Shown here in pieces: positions 1-10,100 of a stretch of DNA of 64,000 nucleotides (positions are counted from its first letter, which is position 1; each line of letters starts with the position of its first letter). The position numbers and the translations under genes were made by a program. The notes below the pieces were generated by a model. That model did no database searches. It was not told the origin of the DNA and saw only the letters and a program-made list of their open reading frames with translations. Origin of the DNA: a virus; IMG/VR virus record IMGVR_UViG_3300023174_000064, positions 82,038 to 146,037 of that record, one strand, 5' to 3'.

Positions 1-308
1 TCAGACAAATTTACTCGATCAAGATTTAACTTGATTGGTTTTCTGTCTTGATCTAAAACTATAGCTTCATTTACTATATCTTCAATAGCAGCATCCACTT
101 CTGGATACAATGCCATAGAACGATAATGTTGAATCATCTGGTTTTCGTCACGAACCGCACCAGAAAAATCAACAAATGTACCAAATACTCCACCAGTTTC
201 TAAAATATAAGAACCATCATAAGAATCTGGAGTGATAATATCACCAGTTTGTTTTGATGATTCTTGCTTTTTTTTACCTATAGAAAATCCAAATAATTCT
301 AATTCCAT
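1..308 (-). CDS. 20: Portal vertex protein gp20, N-terminal part only
   Basis: Reading the minus strand from the ATG at 306-308 gives about 102 residues before the window edge. The segment around QMIQHYRSMALYPEVDAAIE, followed by DIVNEAIVL, is the conserved N-terminal region of T4-type portal proteins. The portal forms the dodecameric ring through which DNA enters and leaves the head. A GGTGA ribosome-binding site sits just before the ATG. The gene follows gp19 in the T4 order (17-18-19-20). The C-terminal four fifths lie outside the window. Confidence 0.9.
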   Translation of the reverse strand, partial: MELELFGFSIGKKKQESSKQTGDIITPDSYDGSYILETGGVFGTFVDFSGAVRDENQMIQHYRSMALYPEVDAAIEDIVNEAIVLDQDRKPIKLNLDRVNLS

Positions 309-354
309 ATATTCACCATTTTGTTTTTAAATCACGCTATGATATGTAGTTGAT

Positions 355-894
355 TTATGCTATCTTGTTTACAACATAATGACTGTACACAATACCAACA
401 CTAAATGCACCGAGTTTGTTGTCTTGTGCCATATCTAATTGGAATTGACCGATACCTACAGGCCAACAATTATTAAGGGTAAATTGTTTTATAACCTTAG
501 CTCCGTTTGGATCATATTGTTGTATAGTCCAATCTGATGCAAAATTTGATTTAGGGCTTCCTGCGTTTGGACTGGTATTTAATTCATGATGATTCATTTG
601 GTTATGCCAGTCATGAAAAGCTTTATATAATGTTTTTGAGCCTACATCGTCTAAAATAGAAATTTCCCATGGTTTATATGTACGATCTCCCGGATAACTT
701 ACTGTTCTACCTCTCCAATTAACAGAAATACTTCCTACGATTGCTTCAGGTAAATTTGCAGATCGAACGTGAAATTCGGTAAATGGAGTTTTTGTCCCTT
801 TGCCTACCGGTCCTATCTGACCGGTTACGGTAAAACGATTTATTCTCGTTCCACCTTTAAATCCGCCAATAAAGTCTTCTATTTTGTGGCCCAT
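355..894 (-). CDS. 19: Tail tube monomer gp19
   Basis: This 179-residue protein has the length and sequence style of T4 gp19, whose hexameric rings stack to form the inner tail tube. Family-like segments are the early FTVTGQIGPVGKGT stretch, the FHVRSANLPEA segment and the C-terminal LGAFSVGIVYSHY strand. It lies directly after the sheath gene, as in T4. A second tube-fold protein in this window, at 21427-21975 on the plus strand, is probably the tube initiator rather than the main tube subunit. Identification rests on sequence style plus gene order. Confidence 0.9.
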   Translation of the reverse strand: MGHKIEDFIGGFKGGTRINRFTVTGQIGPVGKGTKTPFTEFHVRSANLPEAIVGSISVNWRGRTVSYPGDRTYKPWEISILDDVGSKTLYKAFHDWHNQMNHHELNTSPNAGSPKSNFASDWTIQQYDPNGAKVIKQFTLNNCWPVGIGQFQLDMAQDNKLGAFSVGIVYSHYVVNKIA

Positions 895-906
895 GTGTGT
901 TCCTTT

Positions 907-2037
907 TTAGCTAACCAAAACTTCTCCGGTAGCAGAATTAGTTACTCGTATTGTTATTGTCGATACTGGATACACTAAATCAACAACCACATCTAATATT
1001 AGATTGCCCGCAGCTCGAACAGCTTGAGTATTATTTGATTCATCACATATTAAACTATAACTAGCAATACCATTATTTGCTAAAATACCATTCATTATAG
1101 GAGTAGCAGAATTTACTACTTGTAGACGTGTGATTGCATCGTTTATCTCAAACAAATACTGTTTTAGTGTTGTTGTTAATTGTTTTTTGATGTATAAAGC
1201 CAACATCATAGAATTTATTATACTTTGTGATGTACCAGATACCGGATATGAGGTTATATTACTTAAGAAGAAAGTTCCTTGTCCTGGTATTGAGTTTATT
1301 GGATTTACTCCACCAGCTGTAAAATAAGAGATATCACTATCTGAGAATTTTTGTGTCAGATAAAGAACATTTAAAATTCTACCATTCGTATAACCTGCAG
1401 GACTTATCCAAATATTATTACTTTCTGCTGTTCTGGCAAAACAACCAGCAACATCCGGACTCATTCCACCATCATACACTGTAGCAACACCGGAATTAAG
1501 GTAAGTAAATTTTTTACGACCAGCAACGTAAGTGACGTATTTACTTAAAGTTTTTTGACCAAAATCTGCCGTAAATCCGTCATAATTACTACTCATTGAT
1601 AGAGTAGCAATATCTCTGTAATTACCAACAATAGCCATGCAGTCGGTTCTTGTTGTTGCTGCATTTATTGCAGCACTCGAAGAAAAAGTATTACCACCAT
1701 CAAAAATTACATCCAATTCTACTATATTTTTATTATGGAGAGGGCTGTTTGTTAATAAGTTCACGTTGTAAAACGATCCAGTGGATCCGGTTCCACCAAC
1801 AAAACAAGAACCACCGTATTGCAAATAATTCCAAACACCAAACCATTCTCCTTGCCAATCTCCAGTTGGTCCACTGGTGGCAAATGTAGAATTACTTAAT
1901 CTGCCTAGCCAGTCATTTAAAGAAGAAACTGTCATTAAACCAGTTTCTTTTTCCGAAATTCCATCAGAACCAGTTATACCAAATTTTGGTACAAGTCCTT
2001 TAAAAGAAACCATTCCAGCTTTTAGGTCTTGTGGCAT
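907..2037 (-). CDS. 18: Contractile tail sheath protein gp18
   Basis: The C-terminal half has the typical sheath signature: a GGMSPDVAGCFARTAESN stretch followed by WISPAGYTNGRILN, then the helical arm and the terminal beta-strands that mesh neighbouring subunits. At 376 residues it is much shorter than T4 gp18 (about 660), so it probably lacks the outer protruding domains and keeps the core. It sits between terminase and tail tube genes, as in T4. A CATAAATA element at 2064-2071 lies upstream of the start and may be its late promoter. Confidence 0.93.
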   Translation of the reverse strand: MPQDLKAGMVSFKGLVPKFGITGSDGISEKETGLMTVSSLNDWLGRLSNSTFATSGPTGDWQGEWFGVWNYLQYGGSCFVGGTGSTGSFYNVNLLTNSPLHNKNIVELDVIFDGGNTFSSSAAINAATTRTDCMAIVGNYRDIATLSMSSNYDGFTADFGQKTLSKYVTYVAGRKKFTYLNSGVATVYDGGMSPDVAGCFARTAESNNIWISPAGYTNGRILNVLYLTQKFSDSDISYFTAGGVNPINSIPGQGTFFLSNITSYPVSGTSQSIINSMMLALYIKKQLTTTLKQYLFEINDAITRLQVVNSATPIMNGILANNGIASYSLICDESNNTQAVRAAGNLILDVVVDLVYPVSTITIRVTNSATGEVLVS

Positions 2038-2063
2038 TTATATAGTCCTTTATTCCGTTCCAA

Positions 2064-2071
2064 TATTTATG
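2064..2071 (-). promoter_or_regulatory. Late promoter variant CATAAATA upstream of gp18
   Basis: The minus strand reads CATAAATA, one base from the T4 late consensus TATAAATA, 26 nt upstream of the sheath start codon. A strong virion gene needs its own late promoter, which fits. No -35 box is expected for this class. Confidence 0.5.
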
Positions 2072-2075
2072 TTTT

Positions 2076-3725
2076 TTAAAAATTCACTTGTCCTTCATCG
2101 TTATCATAGGAACTAATAAAACCAAAACTAAACCAATCGTCTTCTTCTATTTTTTTAATTTCTCCCTCAAACAGCTCTTTTCTGATATCAATATTAGTAA
2201 TTTCTTTAAAATACGGCTGTTTTGTAAGCCAAGAGAATAGCACCAAACACATAACTAGGTCGTCTGTATGACCATCATCTGCACTAAAACTATTCCATTT
2301 TGCTACAAACGATAGTAATTCTTTTATTATTTCTTCGTCTTCAATAATTAATTTGTCTTGTTCTACCAAACTCTTTAGGATAGAACAACCTAATTTTTTT
2401 ACTATAGCAGTCGTTCTTACTCCAAATAACGTTTCACCTTTACCAAATCCGCCGTTTAATACCATTCCAGCTCGGCCTTTATTCATGCTAGTTAGCAAGT
2501 TATCATATTCCAGATCGTAATGTAAAATATCAGCAACCTGTCCACCAATATCATTTACTTCTACTAACATGTAAGCATTATTGTATTTTTTACCTAAAGC
2601 AGCTAAAATGGTAGGATAGAGCATAGGTGAAATAATATTATTTCTATATTTTGCCACAATTTTGTATGGCGATTCTGTTATATCAAATACCACTGCAGCA
2701 CTGTAATCTTTTCCTTGTCCTCTGGAGGTATCCACAGTTATCACATATGCTCTGTTGGGCTTAGGTTCCTCGTATACCGAAAATCCTTCGGCTGATCTGG
2801 ATAACGGTCTTTTAGAAACCAACACATGTAGTTTAGAAGTAGAAATTAGTGTGTTAGACGAACCAATAAAGTCACAATCATATTCGCTTTTAAACTTCTG
2901 TTCACCACCAGAACCGCCACCTAATTGCTTAATAGTTCGTTGTTTCCATTTATCGTCTCGTAGCGGACCACCCGGATATAGAGGAACTTGGCTCCAATGT
3001 ACCTCTACTGGCACGTATTCGTTCTTGCCTTCTTCTCCGGCCTTCCTAGAGGCTCCCTGCCAAAGGTTGTAAAACATGTTTAAACCGTTTGGTGTCGATA
3101 CTATGATGACTTTAGTGGTTTGACCGGATGTAATAGTCGGATACACCGAGCTAAAAAACTCATCCGCAATATTAGCTGGAACGTGGGCAAACTCATCCAT
3201 AAAGATTACGTTATACGAACCACCGCGAACAGCAGAAGCAGAGGTGGCAGATGCCAAAACACGAGATCCATTTTCTAACTGAATAGAAGTCTTGTTCCAC
3301 TCAACCACACCGTGTTGAAGCCATTTTGGAAGATACTCGTAAGCTTCTTTTAAACGCTTCATAATTTCCATAGCAGTCTTCATCTTGTTGGCAAGAATGG
3401 CTATGTTTACGTTTTGATTAAATATTAAATAATGAACCATCCAAGCAACAGTGGTTGTAGTTTTACCGGTCTGTCGAGGTAGCTTGGCAATAACAAAACG
3501 ATTATCTTGGATTGTTCTAACAATATTTTCTTGATAATCATACAACCCAAAAGACTCAAGACCTTTATCTGTAGTTACAATCTTAATGTATTTTTTAATA
3601 AAATATACTGGATCGTTCGCACATTTAATGTACTCTTCAACTTGCTCTTTAGTAAATTCAATAGAAACCCCAATCTCTTTAAGATTAGGATTGCCAAGAT
3701 AACCTGATTTTTTTTTATATCCCAT
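2076..3725 (-). CDS. 17: Terminase large subunit gp17
   Basis: This is the ATP-driven DNA packaging motor and headful nuclease, 549 residues. The N-terminal ATPase domain has the Walker A motif PRQTGKT near residues 83-89 and Walker B IFMDE near 174-178, followed by a coupling segment VIIVSTPNG. The C-terminal RNase H-like nuclease has acidic clusters at VITVDTSRGQGKDYSA and the late HTDDLVMCLV stretch. The start overlaps the end of the small terminase gene by 11 nt, indicating translational coupling. No intein or split is seen. Confidence 0.97.
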   Translation of the reverse strand: MGYKKKSGYLGNPNLKEIGVSIEFTKEQVEEYIKCANDPVYFIKKYIKIVTTDKGLESFGLYDYQENIVRTIQDNRFVIAKLPRQTGKTTTTVAWMVHYLIFNQNVNIAILANKMKTAMEIMKRLKEAYEYLPKWLQHGVVEWNKTSIQLENGSRVLASATSASAVRGGSYNVIFMDEFAHVPANIADEFFSSVYPTITSGQTTKVIIVSTPNGLNMFYNLWQGASRKAGEEGKNEYVPVEVHWSQVPLYPGGPLRDDKWKQRTIKQLGGGSGGEQKFKSEYDCDFIGSSNTLISTSKLHVLVSKRPLSRSAEGFSVYEEPKPNRAYVITVDTSRGQGKDYSAAVVFDITESPYKIVAKYRNNIISPMLYPTILAALGKKYNNAYMLVEVNDIGGQVADILHYDLEYDNLLTSMNKGRAGMVLNGGFGKGETLFGVRTTAIVKKLGCSILKSLVEQDKLIIEDEEIIKELLSFVAKWNSFSADDGHTDDLVMCLVLFSWLTKQPYFKEITNIDIRKELFEGEIKKIEEDDWFSFGFISSYDNDEGQVNF

Positions 3726-4152
3726 CGTCTAAAAATTTCTGGCTGTCAAGAGCCTTGTTTCTGCTGCGATCTTTGTTTATTAGATCTTGTAATTCACTGG
3801 TAGAACCAACGTAAATTGAATTGTTAGTTGTATGATTAACTTTAATTTCTTCTTTCTTGATTGCTTTAGATTTTTGATATAAATCTATTAAATCTTTATT
3901 CATTTCTGAGACAGTTTTTAATAACTGTCCAAGAACTTCATAAGCTCTTGGTGAATCACCTGCTTTTGCAACTTTAAGAATTTCGTCTATTGCGCAAGAA
4001 CCATTATCAATCAATCCTTTAATGTTATCACGAACATAATTAAAATCTGCATCAAGACTAACACCTGTAGTGTTGTCTTTTTTTATGATAACTGGTTCCG
4101 ATCCTTTAAATTCTATACCTAAATTTTGAGAAATAATATCAGAAGAATCCAT
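3715..4152 (-). CDS. 16: Terminase small subunit gp16
   Basis: The 145-residue protein has the central helical segment typical of T4-type gp16, with SPRAYEVLGQLLKTVSEMNK and DLIDLYQK. This segment forms the oligomeric ring that recognises phage DNA and stimulates gp17. Its 3' end overlaps the gp17 start by 11 nt, and the upstream neighbour is gp15, so the order 15-16-17 of T4 is kept. The C-terminal tail, rich in polar residues, is less conserved. Confidence 0.9.
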   Translation of the reverse strand: MDSSDIISQNLGIEFKGSEPVIIKKDNTTGVSLDADFNYVRDNIKGLIDNGSCAIDEILKVAKAGDSPRAYEVLGQLLKTVSEMNKDLIDLYQKSKAIKKEEIKVNHTTNNSIYVGSTSELQDLINKDRSRNKALDSQKFLDDGI

Positions 4153-4157
4153 ATAAT

Positions 4158-4826
4158 TTATACATTTCCATTTATAAGAGTTACTCCATCAATATCATAT
4201 ACATTAAAATTAACAGTTCGAATACTTGTACCAGTAGTAATTTTTCCATAAATGTACGATTTTGCAACAAACTGATAAGAACTAACAATAAATCTTCTGG
4301 TACTAAAATCACCTTCAAATTCTTGAGTTAAATTGCTGGTTGCTATACTAACAGGAACATCTATATTTTGGCTTAAACTATTCATATTTACTGATATTAA
4401 AAATTCAGGAGAAAAATAAGGAAGAATTTGTTCCATTATTTGTAAATTTTCTTCTAAATTTCTAGTAAAAATACTTAAATTAAACACAAAATTATAAGGA
4501 ACTTCGGCATAGGAATAACTGGCGGTTAGACCGTTATTGCTTATTTTTTTGTTTGTTTTATTTAATTTTCGTATAGGATCGTATATTATCTGAGACAATT
4601 CAAATGACATTCTAGGAAGAGAAATTTCTATACGTGTTTTATCGCTTATTGAACTGGGTTCAATTAAACGTTTTATAAATTTTTCTTTTGCAGTGTACAT
4701 CAAAGGAACAGTGAATATTCTTTCATCGCCATTTTCATCTGTCTGCTGTAGTTCAACGCCATTAAAAAGACTTCCAAAAGCAATAACGAGTTTTCTGATA
4801 GAATCATTTTTATAGTGTGAAAACAT
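4158..4826 (-). CDS. 15: Tail sheath stabilizer and completion protein gp15
   Basis: This 222-residue protein opens with FSHYKNDSIRKLVIAFGSLF and contains the VPLMYTAKEKFIKRL stretch found in T4-type gp15, which caps the tail and joins it to the neck. It lies between gp14 and gp16. Its start shares one base with the gp14 stop (position 4826), showing tight coupling. Assignment is by family sequence and gene order. Confidence 0.9.
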   Translation of the reverse strand: MFSHYKNDSIRKLVIAFGSLFNGVELQQTDENGDERIFTVPLMYTAKEKFIKRLIEPSSISDKTRIEISLPRMSFELSQIIYDPIRKLNKTNKKISNNGLTASYSYAEVPYNFVFNLSIFTRNLEENLQIMEQILPYFSPEFLISVNMNSLSQNIDVPVSIATSNLTQEFEGDFSTRRFIVSSYQFVAKSYIYGKITTGTSIRTVNFNVYDIDGVTLINGNV

Positions 4827-5755
4827 TAATAATTTCCTTCAGAGAATGGATCAGTTTCTGTGAAATTTATTATATCAGAATTTGTAGCTTCTTTTTCTAT
4901 GTCATCATTATCACCAGCTGGTGTTTTATCTTCACTAGAAACAAGCACGATATTTGTTGTTTCGCCCACAATAGAAGTAACGTAACACTCTATACCGCTG
5001 TCTACACCCTTTAGAGTTTGTGATGTTTCTATATTTCCTGTGACATTCACTAATTCTAGATAACCGTTTCCTGCAGGTTTAATTGCAACATAACCAACCC
5101 CAGTTGCATTTTGTTCCAGTGCGTCTTGTTCCCTGAATCCGTATACTTGATACACCTTTTCTCCCGGATAATAAGTGTGTAAAGTTATTCCAGCTATATC
5201 GTTGCCAATTGCATATTTTTGAGTATACTGGCGGCTTTCTTCTTGTAGTGCATCGATATCTGTGGTTCCTGTAGTTACGTTCTCTTGATCGTAAGTAAAC
5301 AGCTCGCATGTTAAACGATACGAATACAATTTTCCTTGTTGATAAAAGGGATTTTCGTGTTCCACAAAATTTATTTCAAACATAGATTTTGAGAGTGGAA
5401 AATAAATTAAATCTCCTTCTCTTGGTCGAGTAATTTCAGAAAATCTAGTTTGGACTTCTTGTATAAAGCGTTTTTTAGATAAAGTAAGAAATATATTATC
5501 TTTAATTTCAATTCCAAATTTACTGGCAATATCACCTTGGCCCCTAAATCCGGTAACAGAATCAATATACATTTCTAATGGTACAGAATCTTTGTAAGAT
5601 ACTTGATTTCCTTCACCAAAAATTTTATCAAATACTACCATATTTCTTGGAATGTAATACATTTCTCTGCCCATCGTTTTAATTATTTCAATGGTCAGAT
5701 CTTCTGTTACGTCTTGTTCACCAGAATAATCTTTAAAATATGGATTAGTGGGCAT
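4826..5755 (-). CDS. 14: Neck protein gp14
   Basis: The N-terminus PTNPYFKDYSGEQDVTEDLT and the following MGREMYYIPRNMVV and DKIFGEG stretches are typical of the T4 neck protein gp14, which with gp13 forms the collar connecting head and tail. At 309 residues it is slightly longer than T4 gp14 (256). A basic segment LSKKRF and an ITRPREGDLIYFPLSKSMFE stretch follow. The gene is packed one nucleotide from gp13. The C-terminal 100 residues are acidic and less conserved. Confidence 0.92.
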   Translation of the reverse strand: MPTNPYFKDYSGEQDVTEDLTIEIIKTMGREMYYIPRNMVVFDKIFGEGNQVSYKDSVPLEMYIDSVTGFRGQGDIASKFGIEIKDNIFLTLSKKRFIQEVQTRFSEITRPREGDLIYFPLSKSMFEINFVEHENPFYQQGKLYSYRLTCELFTYDQENVTTGTTDIDALQEESRQYTQKYAIGNDIAGITLHTYYPGEKVYQVYGFREQDALEQNATGVGYVAIKPAGNGYLELVNVTGNIETSQTLKGVDSGIECYVTSIVGETTNIVLVSSEDKTPAGDNDDIEKEATNSDIINFTETDPFSEGNY

Positions 5756-5756
5756 A

Positions 5757-6557
5757 TTAACCTGTCATGAAATCAATTGGCAATTCGTAACTACGTAGGA
5801 CATCTGCTTCTATTTGTGCTATTTCTGAAGTTGCTTCTGCAAAAATTTGAGCACCGCGCATAGTGACACCACCGGGTAATTGCACTCCCTCAAACTTAGA
5901 CATGTTTGCTCCCCATTGACGCTTTATAAGAGCAGTCAAATATCTCTTCAAATAACGATCATTAAATATTTCAGTGTATTTTTCTGGATCTAAAGCAGCA
6001 TACGCCAAAATACAAATCCAATTTCCTGCTTTTGCTTCTTCGCTCCAATTCATGTCAAGATAAAGACGATTGGTTACTTTGCTGAACTCAATAGCCTTTT
6101 CTGGTTGAAACATGTCTTGAATTAATTGAATGTATCGTTTTGTGGAATCATAAGAAGCCAGACCCATAGAGTAAACACCACTTAAATTTCTATTAATACC
6201 AAAATAATCAGTTAGTGCTAATTGATAACGAACGTCAAACATGTTGATATTTGAAAACGCACCAAATTGCATAACTTTAACTACCGATACTATTTGTTTG
6301 CCAGTCGGGCCATCCGCTTCATTTGGTGATAAAATATTTTCTGTATTGATATAACGATTATCGATATCTTGTTGGGTTACTTGATATTTAAAAAATACTT
6401 TTTCTACACCATCAAAATGACGTTCTGTGAAGTATTGAAGAGCGTCGTCTAAACGGTCTTCGCACTGTTCCCAATCCACGTTGATTTCGACAACAGGAGC
6501 TCCTAATTGTCGCAAACTATATTGAATTAATGATTCTCTGGAATTTGGTGTTGCCAT
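5757..6557 (-). CDS. 13: Neck protein gp13
   Basis: This 266-residue protein starts SRESLIQYSLRQLGAPVVEI and has the VDWEQCEDRLDDALQYF helix typical of T4-type gp13, the partner of gp14 in the neck. Later segments (YIQLIQDMFQPEKAIEF, a tail near RRSYELPIDF-like residues) also fit the family. It is the first gene of a minus-strand packaging/neck run 13-14-15-16-17-18-19-20. A CATAAATA element at 6570-6577 lies 12 nt upstream of its start. Confidence 0.92.
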   Translation of the reverse strand: MATPNSRESLIQYSLRQLGAPVVEINVDWEQCEDRLDDALQYFTERHFDGVEKVFFKYQVTQQDIDNRYINTENILSPNEADGPTGKQIVSVVKVMQFGAFSNINMFDVRYQLALTDYFGINRNLSGVYSMGLASYDSTKRYIQLIQDMFQPEKAIEFSKVTNRLYLDMNWSEEAKAGNWICILAYAALDPEKYTEIFNDRYLKRYLTALIKRQWGANMSKFEGVQLPGGVTMRGAQIFAEATSEIAQIEADVLRSYELPIDFMTG

Positions 6558-6569
6558 GGTTGTTAAATA

Positions 6570-6577
6570 TATTTATG
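6570..6577 (-). promoter_or_regulatory. Late promoter variant CATAAATA upstream of gp13
   Basis: The minus strand reads CATAAATA 12 nt before the gp13 start codon, giving a very short leader. It would start the 13-to-20 run. Confidence 0.5.
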
Positions 6578-6603
6578 GCAAACAACAATTTACCAATTAG
6601 ATA

Positions 6604-7125
6604 TTATTCTAAATTTGTGCCTTCTGGTGGGGCGTGAACGTTTACAGGAATTTTCATAACTTCACTATAATCTATAGTTTCAATATAGTATTTTCTACTA
6701 ATAGGCTCTGTTTTTTCGTCTGAATTACTGGGTTCGTAATTTGAAAATCCGGGCATTTTAAGAGGACAATTTAATTTTGGGTAGTCTAGTTTGCTGTACT
6801 CTTCTGATGTTCCAGTCAACCAACTTCTTGGTTTATCACCACAACCACATCCACCACAGTAAAATTTGCCTGCAGTTTCGCTGGTTTTGAGATGTTGACA
6901 TGGTGGCAATTCACCACCATTTGATTGATTACCAAAACATCCCAAAACTCTGAGTTGTTTTGTTGGCGTATCAATCTTATTATCAGCAAATCCTCTAGAC
7001 ACAATTGCCTGAGCAAAACTTTGTATCAACCCTAGTTTTGTTGATAAGATATTTTTTACTTGTTGCTCTGGTGGTTCTTCTCTAAACTGTTCATTTTGTT
7101 TGTTTTTATTGCATCCACAACCCAT
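6604..7125 (-). CDS. Cysteine-rich CGCG/CPL protein, probably metal-binding
   Basis: This 173-residue protein begins MGCGCNKNKQ and has a central cluster with CQHLK, then YCGGCGCGDKPRSW, then LNCPLK. The pattern of paired cysteines, CGCG, a tryptophan and a final CPL matches the second protein at 24754-25287, so the two are probably diverged relatives. A zinc-ribbon or similar metal site is likely. It sits between the neck genes and the fibre gene, so it may be a virion or assembly protein. I do not recognise a named family. Confidence 0.75.
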   Translation of the reverse strand: MGCGCNKNKQNEQFREEPPEQQVKNILSTKLGLIQSFAQAIVSRGFADNKIDTPTKQLRVLGCFGNQSNGGELPPCQHLKTSETAGKFYCGGCGCGDKPRSWLTGTSEEYSKLDYPKLNCPLKMPGFSNYEPSNSDEKTEPISRKYYIETIDYSEVMKIPVNVHAPPEGTNLE

Positions 7126-7150
7126 AATATAATCCTTTCACTTACTATAC

Positions 7151-7158
7151 TATTTATC
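7151..7158 (-). promoter_or_regulatory. Late promoter variant GATAAATA
   Basis: The minus strand reads GATAAATA 25 nt upstream of the cysteine-rich gene start at 7125, in the short gap after the tail fibre gene. Confidence 0.45.
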
Positions 7159-10100
7159 CGGTCAAACCTACTGGTGTCAAAGTATAATAACCAGTGAATA
7201 TTGCTGTTTGTCTTGTTTGTGGTAAAAGATACAAAATAGCATCATTTCCGTTAATATTACAACCAAGGTCCCAAGTAAGACGGCTAGGATGTGCTGTAAG
7301 ATTTATTGCTACTACGTAAGTTTGTCTATCAGTTCCGTCACTAGAAACTCCATCGTGAACAATAAGATCTTTTCTACCAATATAGTATCCAGTTGGAATT
7401 GGTGCGCCCACAGGCTCCACCCCAATTCCACTTGGCCAAACACCTTGAGAGGTATTTTGATCAATGATGTTTACTGTTGAAGTAACATCTATCATATTAT
7501 ATTGATTTTTATTAAATCTGGCTACTTCGGCACTTAAACCTGTTTTAGACACAATTTTAAATGCATTCATTATTACTCTATTGTTTTCGGTAATACCCAT
7601 TACTCGACCAAAACTAAAAGTGCCTCCAGAAACAACAGATCCTGTAAATGTAGCACCGGATGCACTTAAACCGGCAGCAAAAATTTGTTGAGCAGTAAAT
7701 GTGTTTGTTACATTTGTTGCTGCACCGCTTGTTGATATGGTAACTGCGCCAGTTAAGCCGTTAACAGAAGACACCAGATTTGTAAATGACTGTCCGTTTA
7801 GACTCATCGTTCCACTTAACGTGGCACCGGATGCACTTAAACCATTTGGAAGTTGTAATTGCCCGTAAATAGTGGCAGATTGTTGTAGTGTGGTACCTAA
7901 TACCGCAGTATTAGAACCTAAACCAATAGCATTAGTACCAATTACTATTTCGTTAATTTGGCTATTTGCAGAAGCACGAGTATTATAACCTATGAAAACA
8001 CCACCTGTTACTGATGTTAATGAAGTTCCTGATCCGAAGTACCTACCAGCATCATATCCTATACCAGTATTATTACTGCCTGTTATATTTGATCTAAGTG
8101 CCTGCGTACCAATTGCCACGTTACTGCTGCCTGATGTGTTTGATGTTAGAGTATTGAAACCAACAGCGGTATTGTCTTGACCACCAACATTACTGCTCAA
8201 AGCACCACTACCAAAAGCAGAATTTTCAGTACCAGAAATGTTTGCTGTCAGTGCATTAAAACCAACACCAGTATTATCAGCACCGTTAGTGTTGACCAAT
8301 AAAGATCCAGAACCAACAGCAACATTATGAGTTCCTGTGGTGTTTGCGTTTAAAGCCCCAGAACCAAGAGCCGCATTTGAAGTAAGATTTCCAGCACCAA
8401 TACCAACACTAGCACTATTAACAGTAATATCTTTAGTGAAAGCTACACCAGTAATGCCACTGGGAACCGACAGTAAACCACGTAGTGTGGTGGATGTTGT
8501 ATCGGTATTACCTATAACTGTAGTGTTTGATCCGTTACCAATAGCATCATAACCTATTACTATTTCATTTGTTTGATCATTTGCCCCAGGAGAACAGTCT
8601 GCACCTATAAAAATAGAAGCAGTACAGCCAGTATGGTCATCACCATCTGGTAAAAATGCTCCAGCAGCATATCCTACAGAAACATAACTGTAACCGTCCA
8701 GATAATATCCGGAGAAAGCTCCTATACTGGTATTCCATTTTTTATTGTTATTGGCTCCAACGCTAGTGCCTATGAAAACGTTGTCTTCTTGGCCCAATCC
8801 GGTGTTTAAACCAATTCCAATTGATTGTAACGGTCTCGATATTAAACCAGAACCACCGCTTTGAAATCCAATACCAACACAAGATTCTGGATATAATGCA
8901 TCTGTGCCTGCTCTACAGCCTATAAAAGTACAATTCTGTGCCCCTGCGGCTTGGCGGCCTTGACCGTATTGCGGGCCGTTTCCTCCCGCGTTATATCCTA
9001 TAAAAACATTTTCTTCGCGAATAGCAGTACATCCGTTGAGTACCTCGTGACCTATTAATACGTTTCTAAATGGTTGGCCACCAGTAACATATTGAGAAGA
9101 AAATAATGGATCTAATATGTTGTCACCAATAACAATAGTATTCGATACGCCGTTTCCTGCAGTACTACCATTATCCGCAAAAATACGAGATCCAATACCA
9201 ATATTATTCCCGTAAGTATACCTGTAAAACTGAGTCGTTCCTGAGACAACCTCTCTGGTTACACCAAATCGTGCAATTGTTGTATACTGAGCAGTAAGCC
9301 CTACATGTTGGGCACCTAGTATTGGAAGATCAGGTTGTGTTGATGGTATACCAGCAATATTCGGATAAAACTGGTGATATAATTTTATATTTCCCGCATT
9401 TGTTATTCCACCATAACCTATACTACTGATAAGTGTTTCACCTCTAATTACTGTGGAATATATAAACCATCCACATACTCCAAGTACAGCCTGGTAACCA
9501 GAATACGTAATTCCTTTTTCTGTTGTATAATTACCAAAAATTTGTAATTTTGTTGTTAAAGTTGTACCAATCACCGCAGTATTGGAACCTAAACCTACCG
9601 CATCAGCACCAATTACAATTTCATTGTTTGATAATGAACCAGTATTTACTCGGGTATTATAACCTAATAGTACGGATTTGCTTGTGGTTGAGGAATTTTT
9701 TCCTGCCTCTGTACCAACAGCAGTATTGTAATTACCGCTTACCATATTGGTCAATGCTTGATAACCAACACCCAGATTTCCTGTTGCTGTATTAGCTGCC
9801 AGCGCAGCAGAACCCACTGCAGTATTGTAATTACCTGATGAGTTTGTTGATAAGCTGTTATAACCTACTGCAGTATTATCATTTCCGTTATTGTTTTGTA
9901 GTAAAGAGGAAGCACCAATTCCAGTGTTGTCTTCACCATTTCCATTACTGACTAATGCATTAGAACCTAATGCAGTATTGAAATTACCTGATGTGTTGTT
10001 AAATAAGCTGTTATAACCTACTGCAGTATTATCGTTTCCGTCTGTATTACTGCTTAATACATCGACGCCAACAGCTGTGGATTGATTTGGATTTTTACCA